Source: Maricaulis sp947259345 (lineage in GTDB: Bacteria > Pseudomonadota > Alphaproteobacteria > Caulobacterales > Maricaulaceae). Taken from it: a stretch of DNA of 64,000 bases. This document shows positions 41,907 through 49,257 of the stretch, one piece after another (the first letter of the stretch is position 1; every line of letters begins with the position of its first letter). The position numbers were made by a program, and so were the translations under genes. Under the pieces are notes generated by a model. That model searched no databases, had not been told where the DNA came from, and saw nothing but the letters and a program-made list of their open reading frames with translations. The stretch is taken from assembly GCA_965217205.1 (NCBI GenBank), contig OZ244254.1:1426001-1490000 (forward strand). The letters are read 5' to 3'.

Positions 41907-42119
41907 TCAGCCGGTCGGATTGTCCTTGCTGGCAAGGGAATATTTGAATTCAGGACACGCTTTCAGGGCCTTGAGCCAGTACCCGGCCCATCGAATTAAG
42001 CCCGGTTTCATCTCGCTCAGAGCTGCGCCCTGGCAGAATTTCGCGCCGGCAGTCGCCTGCTTGAAGGCCAGTGCATCAGAAAGTTGGCGTTGTAAGTAAC
42101 TATTCACTTGCATCCACAT
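41907..42119 (-). CDS. Small hypothetical protein divergent from TetR gene
   Basis: A 70-residue frame, MWMQVNSYLQRQLSDAL..., with two cysteines and two Trp residues (IRWAGYWLKALKACPEF). GAGGG lies just before the ATG at 42119, and an alternative ATG is at 42113. Codon choice is mixed, less GC-rich at third positions than neighbours. It is divergent from the TetR gene, and one of the two putative TetR operators overlaps its 5' end. I recognise no family; a chance frame is possible. Confidence 0.35.
   Translation of the reverse strand: MWMQVNSYLQRQLSDALAFKQATAGAKFCQGAALSEMKPGLIRWAGYWLKALKACPEFKYSLASKDNPTG
42092..42111. promoter_or_regulatory. Putative TetR operator, copy 1
   Basis: GTAAGTAACTATTCACTTGC has partial dyad symmetry (AAGTAA/TTCACTT) and matches the box at 42141-42160 at 15 of 20 positions. 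The two copies are 49 bases apart, start to start. Confidence 0.5.
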
Positions 42120-42140
42120 CCCACCCTCGCTATACGGCAT

Positions 42141-42160
42141 GTAAATGATCATTCACTTAC
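42141..42160. promoter_or_regulatory. Putative TetR operator, copy 2
   Basis: GTAAATGATCATTCACTTAC contains the perfect 10-base palindrome AATGATCATT and lies 20 bases before the TetR start codon, where a repressor would block its own transcription. Confidence 0.6.
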
Positions 42161-42180
42161 AGCCCTGGGAGGGATGGGAC

Positions 42181-42804
42181 ATGACCGGAATGCTTCGTGA
42201 AGACCTGTTCGAAGGCACCAATCCGAATATCGGTGTGACGGCCAAGACCGGCACCACCAAGGCGCGGATCGAGCGGGCCGCGCTGCAGCTCTTCGCCCGG
42301 CACGGCATGGACGGAGTCTCGATCAAGCAGATCGCCGAAGCCTGCACGATTTCCGATGGCGCCATGTATCGTCATTTCAAATCCAAGGACGCACTGGCCC
42401 GGCTGATGTTCGAGGCGATCCACAAGACCCTGCTGGGCATGGTCGCCAGCCATCTCAAGCCCAACGCCTCGCTGGAAGAGATCGCGCGCGCCCTGGTCAC
42501 TGCCTATTGCACCCTGGCCGACGAAGACCCGGCGCAATTCACCTACCACCTGACCCATCGCAATTATTTCATCGCCGCCTCCGGTGATGGCGGCGCCGAC
42601 CCGTCGGATTTGATGACCGACTGCATCGCCCAGGCGATGGAGCGCGGCGAGATCCCGCAAGGTGATCCGGAATTGCGCTCGGCCATGGCGCTGGGCGTGG
42701 TCATGCAAGCTGCCGAATACAGCCTCTATGGCCGGATTGCGCGCCCGCTTTCGGCCCATATCGACGAATTCACCCGCGGCATCATGGCCGTGCTGCGCTC
42801 CTAG
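42181..42804 (+). CDS. TetR-family transcriptional regulator
   Basis: A 207-residue repressor. Helix-turn-helix at about 24-70 (ARIERAALQLFARHGMDG..., IKQIAEACTISDGAMYRHFKSKDAL); the C-terminal ligand domain runs to residue 205. The start at MTGMLRED has GGGAGGG at 42167-42173; an earlier ATG at 42145 would place the start inside the operator. The next three genes are two acyltransferases and an LplT-like transporter, so a fatty acyl or phospholipid-related ligand is plausible but not shown. Confidence 0.9.
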   Translation: MTGMLREDLFEGTNPNIGVTAKTGTTKARIERAALQLFARHGMDGVSIKQIAEACTISDGAMYRHFKSKDALARLMFEAIHKTLLGMVASHLKPNASLEEIARALVTAYCTLADEDPAQFTYHLTHRNYFIAASGDGGADPSDLMTDCIAQAMERGEIPQGDPELRSAMALGVVMQAAEYSLYGRIARPLSAHIDEFTRGIMAVLRS

Positions 42805-42846
42805 GCGCCCTCACCCCCTTTTCCCGAGAAAGACAGGACAATCGTC

Positions 42847-43620
42847 ATGCGCTCTTTCATCTTCAATATCGCTTATTGGTCCGTCTCCGGCGTCTACGCC
42901 ATCGTCTGCGCCGCCTTGGCGCTCTTTCCCGGCCGCACCGTGCTGATGCACGGCCTGCGCTCCTATTCCCGCGCTACCCTGCACCTCATGCGCTGGATCT
43001 GCGGCATCAAGGTCGAAGTGCGCGGCACGCCGCCCAAGGACCAGCCGGTCGTGATCGGCGCCAAGCACCAGTCCTGGGGCGATGGCATCGTGATGATGGC
43101 CAAGTGCGGCGATGTGAATTTCGTCTGCGGTGACCACATGCTGAAATTCCCGCTAATCGGCTGGGTGCTGAAGCGTTGCGGCGCCATCGTCCTGTCCAAC
43201 CAGGGCGGCACGGCGGCGCGCGAGAGCCTGATGGACGGGATTGTCCGCTCGCAGGGCGAAGGCCGCCCGCGCCCGGTCCTGATCTATCCGGAGGGCCATC
43301 TGACGCCTGTTGGGACCGGAATGCGCTATCGCTCCGGTGTCTGGCACATGGCCCGCGCCCTGGAGCGCCCCATCATCCCGGTCGCGACCAATCTGGGTCA
43401 GTGCTGGCCGCAGCAGAAATGGTCCAAATTCAAGGGCACGGCCGTGATCGAATTCCTCCAGCCGATTATGCCCGGCGATGACCGCGATCTCGCCCTGGCC
43501 ACGCTTGAACGCCGGGTGGAAACCCGCTCGCGCCAGCTCGAGGCCGAATTTGCCCCGCGCCACAAAGCGTCGCAGGGTGACACCGTCAGCACCACGGACG
43601 AGGCCCGGATCTGCGCGTAA
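42847..43620 (+). CDS. PlsC-type 1-acyl-glycerol-3-phosphate acyltransferase (first copy)
   Basis: A 257-residue membrane-associated acyltransferase with hydrophobic N-terminal segment 5-30, the HX4D catalytic motif H74-Q-S-W-G-D79, KFPLIGWVLKRCGAIVLSN at 100-118, and YPEGH (147-151) in place of the usual FPEGTR. C-terminal ARHK-rich tail. It acylates the sn-2 position of lysophosphatidic acid or another lysolipid. It lies 42 bases after the TetR gene and 34 bases before a paralogue. Confidence 0.9.
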   Translation: MRSFIFNIAYWSVSGVYAIVCAALALFPGRTVLMHGLRSYSRATLHLMRWICGIKVEVRGTPPKDQPVVIGAKHQSWGDGIVMMAKCGDVNFVCGDHMLKFPLIGWVLKRCGAIVLSNQGGTAARESLMDGIVRSQGEGRPRPVLIYPEGHLTPVGTGMRYRSGVWHMARALERPIIPVATNLGQCWPQQKWSKFKGTAVIEFLQPIMPGDDRDLALATLERRVETRSRQLEAEFAPRHKASQGDTVSTTDEARICA

Positions 43621-43654
43621 GACGCAGCCGCCTTGACGATCCGGGGAGGATCCG

Positions 43655-44380
43655 ATGCGTTCGACCTTGTTCAATCTCGCCTTCTGGCCAGTGCTGGCTG
43701 TTTTCGCCATCCTTGCCTGGCTGATCGCTCTCACCGGCTGGCGCCGTGGCCTCAAAGCCGTCATGCGCGCCGCCTGCCGGAGTGTGCGCGGCCTGATGGC
43801 GACACTGCTCGGCGCGCCCATCGAAGTTCGGGGCACGCCGCCGACCGGTCAGCCCGTCATCATAGCCGCCAAGCACCAGTCCTGGGCGGACGGCTTCCTG
43901 ATGATGGCGATCATGGGTGACATCAATTTCGTGATCGGCAATGAGATCGGCAAATTCCCCTTGGTCGGCCGCATCGTTCGCACCGCCGGCGCGACCATGG
44001 TCAATTCGCCCGGCCTGACCGGAGCCCAGGGCGCTCTGCAGGCTGCCATCGACGCCGCCGGCGATGATCCACGCCCGCTTCTGATCTATCCGGAGGGCCG
44101 GCTGCCGGAAGTCGGCGAGAGCTATCGTTATCGCAAGGGCGTCCACCTGATGTACGAAACGCTCGGGCGGACCGTCATCCCGGTCGCCACCAATACCGGC
44201 CTGCGCTGGCCGCAGAACCGCTGGCAAAAGCAATCGGGACCGGCCGTGGTCGAATTCCTCGCCCCAATCCCGCCCGGCCTGCCGCGTGACGATTTCCTGC
44301 CCCGTTTGAAACTGACCATCGAAACCCGCACCCGCGCCCTCGAAGCTGAGGGTCAGGCCCACAAGGAGGCCCGCTCATGA
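43655..44380 (+). CDS. PlsC-type acyltransferase (second, tandem copy)
   Basis: A 241-residue paralogue of the preceding protein: both share the N-terminal hydrophobic segment, IEVRGTPP (56-63), KHQSWADG with H74 and D79, KFPLVGRIVRTAGATMV, and YPEGR (145-149). The two copies align without large gaps, so they arose by tandem duplication. Its ATGA overlap (44377-44380) with the following transporter gene indicates coupled translation. A division of labour between the copies on different lysolipids is possible but unproven. Confidence 0.9.
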   Translation: MRSTLFNLAFWPVLAVFAILAWLIALTGWRRGLKAVMRAACRSVRGLMATLLGAPIEVRGTPPTGQPVIIAAKHQSWADGFLMMAIMGDINFVIGNEIGKFPLVGRIVRTAGATMVNSPGLTGAQGALQAAIDAAGDDPRPLLIYPEGRLPEVGESYRYRKGVHLMYETLGRTVIPVATNTGLRWPQNRWQKQSGPAVVEFLAPIPPGLPRDDFLPRLKLTIETRTRALEAEGQAHKEARS

Positions 44381-45684
44381 GTGCCAAGATCGCCGCCCAG
44401 CTGGTCACCCAGCGCCGCTTCCTGCCGCTTCTGCTCGCGCAGTCGCTCGGCGCCTTCAACGATAATTTCTTCCGCTATTCCCTGGTCACCCTTGTCACCT
44501 TCGGAGGCCTCACCTTGTTCGACATCGAGCGCGACATGATGGTCCCGATCGCGGCATCGCTCTTCACAGTGCCGATCTTTCTTTTCTCCGCGATTGCCGG
44601 ACGCATGGCGGACAAGTTCGACCGGACCCGGATCATGCGTTTTGCCAAGTTTGCCGAAATCTGGCTGATGCTGATCGTGGCGCAGGGCTTCTTCCTCGAA
44701 CAACCTCTCCTGCTGATGATTGCCCTCTTCCTGATGGGCACCCAGTCCGCCTTCTTCACGCCAGCCAAGAATTCGGCCCTGCCGACCCTTTTGACCTCGC
44801 GCGAACTGGTGCCGGCCAATGCCATGTTGTCGGGCCTGCTCAATGTATCCGTCTTGGTCGGGATCGGCCTGGGCACCTGGCTGGTCATGCGTGACTTCGG
44901 TCCGGAAATGGTCGGCATGGGTCTGGTTTTTATGGCGGTACTGGGCTGGCTGGCCGCCCGCCAATTGCCCGAGGCGCGCGCCGCGCAGCCGAGCATGTCG
45001 CTGAGCCTCAACTTCATCGGCGAGACGTTCCGCGTCCTGGCTTTTGCCTTCAATGCCCCGCAGGTCTTGCGCCCGCTGCTCGGAACGGCCTGGTTCTGGA
45101 TGCTGGCTGCCGCGATCATCACGCTGATGCCAGTCTTCACCGCGTCCGTGCTGGGTGCCGATGAAAGTGTCGTCCTGCTGTTCAGCGCCCTCTTCACGAT
45201 CGGCGCGGCGATTGGTGCCCTGCTGTGCGGTGCCCTGTCCGGCGAGGGCGATGCCCTGGCCTTCTCTATCGCCGGCGCGATCGGCCTGGTCGTCTTCACG
45301 ACCGATGTCGCCATGACCACCTGGGGCAATCCCCTCGTGCCCGAGGGCGCTGTCCTCATCGCTGCGGACACCTTCCTCGCCGACAGGTCCAATTGGCGCA
45401 TCCTGATCGATCTGGGTCTGGCGGCGATCTCCGCCGGTCTCTTCGTGGTGCCGCTCCAGGCCATGGCCCAGCGCCGGGCGCCGGCCGAGCTGCGCGGTCG
45501 CCTGCTGGCCGCGGGCGGGATCATGAATGCGGCCACGGCGACGCTGGGCCAGTTCACCCTGGCCGGAATCGCCCTGATCCAGTTGCCGATCCAGATGGCC
45601 TTCCTGATGATCGCCTTCGTCTCGGCCCTTGCCGTGCTCTTCATCGGCTGGCGCCTCAACCTGCGCCGCGGCGCAAAAGTCTGA
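44377..45684 (+). CDS. MFS transporter, LplT (lysophospholipid) type
   Basis: A 435-residue inner-membrane transporter with about 12 hydrophobic segments. The start QSLGAFNDNFFRYSLVTL and GRMADKFDRTRIMRFAK, STLPTLL-like SALPTLL, and ELVPANAMLSG match LplT/Aas-associated MFS proteins, which flip lysophospholipids inward for re-acylation. It overlaps the second acyltransferase by 4 bases. Together the genes form a plausible lysophospholipid uptake and reacylation unit, under the upstream TetR. Confidence 0.87.
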   Translation: MSAKIAAQLVTQRRFLPLLLAQSLGAFNDNFFRYSLVTLVTFGGLTLFDIERDMMVPIAASLFTVPIFLFSAIAGRMADKFDRTRIMRFAKFAEIWLMLIVAQGFFLEQPLLLMIALFLMGTQSAFFTPAKNSALPTLLTSRELVPANAMLSGLLNVSVLVGIGLGTWLVMRDFGPEMVGMGLVFMAVLGWLAARQLPEARAAQPSMSLSLNFIGETFRVLAFAFNAPQVLRPLLGTAWFWMLAAAIITLMPVFTASVLGADESVVLLFSALFTIGAAIGALLCGALSGEGDALAFSIAGAIGLVVFTTDVAMTTWGNPLVPEGAVLIAADTFLADRSNWRILIDLGLAAISAGLFVVPLQAMAQRRAPAELRGRLLAAGGIMNAATATLGQFTLAGIALIQLPIQMAFLMIAFVSALAVLFIGWRLNLRRGAKV

Positions 45685-45786
45685 ACCCTGGACGCTGCGC
45701 CGCGTTCGCATCGGCCAGCCGGAAAGCGACGCCTGGCTGGCCGAAACGATAGCCAAATCACCCGGTCCGCGCTAAAGGGCCGTTTC

Positions 45787-46947
45787 ATGAACATGATTAC
45801 CACGACAAAGGCCCTCGAAGCGGCCTGTGACGCCCTTCTCCAACATCCCTTTGTGGCCGTTGATACCGAATTCATGCGCGAGACGGTCTACTGGCCACAG
45901 CTCTGCCTGATCCAGGCGGCAGCCGGCGAGACCGAAGTCATCATCGATCCACTCGCCGAGGGCATCGATCTTGAGCCCTTCTGGGAGCTGATGGCGGACG
46001 AGCGCATCATCAAGGTCTTCCACGCTGCGCGCCAGGATCTGGAAATCTTCTTCCACCAGGGCGGCGACGCGCTGATCCCGCATCCGATGTTCGACAGCCA
46101 GGTCGCCGCCATGGCGCTCGGCCTCGGCGACTCCATCGCCTATGACGCGCTTGTCCGCACCTTGCTCAATCGTCCCATCGACAAGGGTCCTCGCTTTACC
46201 GACTGGTCGCGCCGACCGCTCTCCGAGGCCCAGACCACTTACGCCATCGCCGATGTCACCCATTTGCGCGATCTCTATCCGATCATGGTCGAGCGGCTGG
46301 AGAAGAAGGGGCGCACGGGATGGCTCGCCGAGGAAATGAAGACCCTCACCAGCCCGTCCACCTATCAGCTTGACCCGGAAGAGAGCTGGCGCCGCATGAA
46401 GCTGCGCAAGACGACGCCGAAATGGGTTGCCGCTTTGCGCGCCGCTGCCGCCTGGCGCGAGACCGAGGCCCAGACCCGCGATATGCCGCGTCAGCGCGTC
46501 ATGAAGGATGATGCGCTCTACGAGATCGCCGGTGTCGCCCCGACCACGCCGGAACAACTGAGCGGCCTGCGTGCCGTGCCCAAGGGTTTTGAACGCTCCA
46601 GCGCCGCGCGCCGCCTGTTCGACAAGATGGCCGAAGCCCTCGCCGACCCGGAGGCCTATGCCCCCAAGGTCGAAAAGCCGGCCCCGCCCCCCCAGGGTCT
46701 GGGTCCGACAGTCGAGCTCCTGAAAGTTTATCTCAAACTCGTCGCCGACGATCGCGATGTTGCCCCGCGCCTGATCGCCACCGTGCCCGATCTCGAAAAG
46801 ATCGCCGCCGATGACCAGGCCGATGTGGCCGCGATGAAAGGCTGGCGCCGGGACGTTTTCGGAGTCCCCGCCCTCAAGCTCAAGCGCGGCGAGATGGCGC
46901 TGGCGCTGAAGGACGGCAAGGTCGTGGTGGTGGAGACGAAGGGCTAA
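45787..46947 (+). CDS. rnd: Ribonuclease D
   Basis: A 386-residue 3'-5' exoribonuclease of the DEDDy type for tRNA 3' maturation. D26-x-E28 in AVDTEF, D84 in FHAARQDLE, Y152 and D156 in TYAIADV form the active site. HRDC domains follow at about 205-290 and about 300-380 (the second weaker). It has 102 bases to the transporter gene, so probably its own promoter. Length agrees with E. coli Rnd (375). Confidence 0.95.
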   Translation: MNMITTTKALEAACDALLQHPFVAVDTEFMRETVYWPQLCLIQAAAGETEVIIDPLAEGIDLEPFWELMADERIIKVFHAARQDLEIFFHQGGDALIPHPMFDSQVAAMALGLGDSIAYDALVRTLLNRPIDKGPRFTDWSRRPLSEAQTTYAIADVTHLRDLYPIMVERLEKKGRTGWLAEEMKTLTSPSTYQLDPEESWRRMKLRKTTPKWVAALRAAAAWRETEAQTRDMPRQRVMKDDALYEIAGVAPTTPEQLSGLRAVPKGFERSSAARRLFDKMAEALADPEAYAPKVEKPAPPPQGLGPTVELLKVYLKLVADDRDVAPRLIATVPDLEKIAADDQADVAAMKGWRRDVFGVPALKLKRGEMALALKDGKVVVVETKG

Positions 46948-47098
46948 AGGGCGGGCGCTCGGCCCCTCGGATCCGTCAGGTAAATCATCTGGAAAGATCG
47001 GCACCGCGCGCGGAGCGGCCCCTAGATCGTTGGTCAGCAACGGGTTGAGGTGGGGTTTGCACAGAGTGCCTGTGCCGCGCCAGCTGAATTGTGCCTGT

Positions 47099-47125
47099 CC
47101 CGCCGTTTCGTGCCCCGCCGTTTCG
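47099..47125. repeat. Short tandem duplication
   Basis: CCCGCCGTTTCG occurs at 47099-47110 and again at 47114-47125 with TGC between. It marks the edge where high-GC DNA changes to low-GC DNA. Confidence 0.6.
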
Positions 47126-47144
47126 AACTGTGGTGTTGGTCAGC

Positions 47145-47519
47145 TCAAAGGCCGAAACCTCCGGCAAGCGATGTTTGGTCCAATACGAACTTTACAAGAA
47201 CAATACCGAACAGAACTCCGGCGAGCTGCATGCCAGCAGACAGCCAGATAGACCGCACTGGTACTTTGGGTGTTGAAATTTCGGTCCCTGATTTACGGAA
47301 ATTCAGTCCAACTACCAACCCGAGAGAGGCCATTGTGGCGAGGGCGGAGGCACCATATATGATAGCACTCAGGCCTAGAACATTCAGACCAATCAAACCG
47401 ACCACAAAAATGGATCGACTTGGAACCAGTTCTTTAAACAAATTGCCTGCCTTATCAGCCGGCTCCAGTTTCTCGCTTTTACTATAAACACGCACACCAT
47501 CTGTATAGTACATGCCCAT
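47145..47519 (-). CDS. Small membrane protein in a low-GC island
   Basis: A 124-residue protein with a charged soluble N-terminus (MGMYYTDGVRVYSKSEKLEP) and three hydrophobic segments at about 37-54, 56-72 and 93-115. GGAGG lies 4-5 bases before the ATG at 47519; a second ATG at 47513 and a longer frame to 47576 are alternatives. By hand count 47161-47580 is about 48% GC, well below the 60-65% of neighbouring genes, so it was probably acquired horizontally. No family recognised. Confidence 0.65.
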   Translation of the reverse strand: MGMYYTDGVRVYSKSEKLEPADKAGNLFKELVPSRSIFVVGLIGLNVLGLSAIIYGASALATMASLGLVVGLNFRKSGTEISTPKVPVRSIWLSAGMQLAGVLFGIVLVKFVLDQTSLAGGFGL

Positions 47520-47703
47520 CACCCCTCCATCGCGGAACGAGTATATACCAATCCCTACCGACTCCACATATTTCAATGCACTTTCATCGTGTAGTTATTT
47601 CACTAACAAATTTAGATAATTCGCACCGGGTGCCAGTTGTTCCTCGGCGTAAACCCGTGGCCGACCCGGGTAGGAGGCATTGGTGCGCCTGGCGCCCCAC
47701 AAC

Positions 47704-49251
47704 TCACCGCGCTGCGGCACCCCGCCCCGTCACATAAACCACCTCACCCGTCCGCCCGACGGCGGCGGCAAGCTGGTCGAGCAGGGAGACCGAGCGTTCG
47801 ACATAGAGGTCGCGCACGCTCTCATCGACTTCCAAGCGGATGACATTGGCATCCACGCTCAGGGCATAGCGGTCCAGCAGGGCCGGTGACCGCCCTGACA
47901 GCTTGGCGCCCAGGCGCAGGGACAGGCCGAGCATCTGGGCGAGATTGTGCTGGTCCTCGCTGATCAGGTGGAAAATGGGGTTATCCTCCAGCACGCCGCG
48001 CTTGCCGGCATAGCGATAATGGATGGCGGCCGCGAGGTAGACCCGCTCGGCATGCGTGACCCCGGCAAAGGGCGCATAGAGGACGCTGTCGCGCGCAAGA
48101 TCGGCGCGGTGATCGGGGTGGTGGCGGGCGCCCAGATCGGTCAGGCGCGTCGCAGCCTCATGCAGGACACGATCGCGCGCCGCGCTGAAGGCCGTCTCCA
48201 GCGCTCCAAAGGCCGGAACAAGCCAGCGCGCGAGCGCCCGTCCGAAATCCGGCGTGGGGGCGTTTGGCAAGGCCATCGCCTCGGCGCCGGCAATCAGCGG
48301 GTCCTGGGCCAGGAGGGCTGGCGGCAAGCCGGATGCCAGGACACCTTCGCGCACTCCGAAAGCAGAGAAGACCAGGCGCTTGAATTGGCCCAACTGCATG
48401 ATCCGGCGCAGCAGGAGGGCCGCATAGGGCAGTGTCGCGACACGGCGCGACGAGACGCCGGGCGTGCCGCGCAGGGAGGCCGGGCTGAGCTGTGTCGCCA
48501 GCCGCACCAGCTCATCGGTCTGCCGGGCATTGAGCGAAAATTCATGGACCACATTGAGCGGGTAGCCAAAGCGCGCAAAGGCCAGCTGCCCCAGCGCGCG
48601 CCAGGCCCCGCCGACGGCGTAGAAGGCACCACCCTGCCCGGTCAGTTGACCGGTCGCGCCCAGCACCGCATCAATCGACGCGATCAGGGTCGGCTCGTCC
48701 ATCGCGCCATCGCCAAGCATTTCCTGCGGCCCCAGGGCCGTGCTGACACCGCGGCCCGACAGGCCATCATTCATCACGGTCAATTCGAGGCTTGATCCGC
48801 CCAGATCCCCCATAAGACCCTGGGCATCGGGGATTCCCGCGCCTACCCCCGCCGCCGACAGGCGGGCCTCATCCTCGCCGGAGAGGACGCGGACGGTCAG
48901 ACCCGTGCGTTCAGCGACGGCCTCGATGAAATCAGGTCCGTCACTGGCATTGCGCACCGCAGCGGTGGCGACGACATGGCGGTCGCTGACACCCTTGGCG
49001 TCCAGCAGGCGCTGGAAACGCTTGAGAGCCCGCAGGGCGATTTCGCGGCCTTCCGGATGCAGCTTGCCCGTGTCATGCACGCCGCGCCCCAGCCCGGCCA
49101 TGACCTTCTCGTTGAAAATCGGCCAGAGCGAGCGTCCCTCGACCCGGAAATGAACCAGGCGCACCGAGTTGGAGCCGACATCAATGACCGCGATATCGCG
49201 GTGAATGGCCTGCTCGGCCACGAAGTCAGAAGGCAGTGGCGGGCTGGTCAA
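47704..49251 (-). CDS. ppx: Exopolyphosphatase / Ppx-GppA family
   Basis: A 515-residue phosphatase of the actin-like ATPase fold acting on polyphosphate and/or pppGpp. Phosphate loops AVIDVGSNSVRLV (21-33) and GLMGDLGGSSLEL are present; a C-terminal HD-like helical region with ARHHPDHRADL and HYRYAGKRGVLE follows. It lies 6 bases after ppk, so polyphosphate synthesis and breakdown are encoded together. Assignment to exopolyphosphatase rather than GppA rests on this neighbour. Confidence 0.92.
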   Translation of the reverse strand: MTSPPLPSDFVAEQAIHRDIAVIDVGSNSVRLVHFRVEGRSLWPIFNEKVMAGLGRGVHDTGKLHPEGREIALRALKRFQRLLDAKGVSDRHVVATAAVRNASDGPDFIEAVAERTGLTVRVLSGEDEARLSAAGVGAGIPDAQGLMGDLGGSSLELTVMNDGLSGRGVSTALGPQEMLGDGAMDEPTLIASIDAVLGATGQLTGQGGAFYAVGGAWRALGQLAFARFGYPLNVVHEFSLNARQTDELVRLATQLSPASLRGTPGVSSRRVATLPYAALLLRRIMQLGQFKRLVFSAFGVREGVLASGLPPALLAQDPLIAGAEAMALPNAPTPDFGRALARWLVPAFGALETAFSAARDRVLHEAATRLTDLGARHHPDHRADLARDSVLYAPFAGVTHAERVYLAAAIHYRYAGKRGVLEDNPIFHLISEDQHNLAQMLGLSLRLGAKLSGRSPALLDRYALSVDANVIRLEVDESVRDLYVERSVSLLDQLAAAVGRTGEVVYVTGRGAAAR

Positions 49252-49257
49252 TTCCGG

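Noticed and set aside
42145..42180. TetR start at 42145
   Set aside because: That ATG lies inside the palindromic operator and has no ribosome site; the GGGAGGG at 42167 serves the ATG at 42181.
45685..45771. Protein-like tail (RIGQPESDAWLAETIAK) between the LplT-like gene and rnd
   Set aside because: The frame has no start codon outside the transporter gene and is under 30 codons; a gene remnant cannot be excluded but is not supported.
47198..47211. GAAC-N6-GAAC as a second SOS box
   Set aside because: Spacing is six, not seven, and it lies inside a gene.
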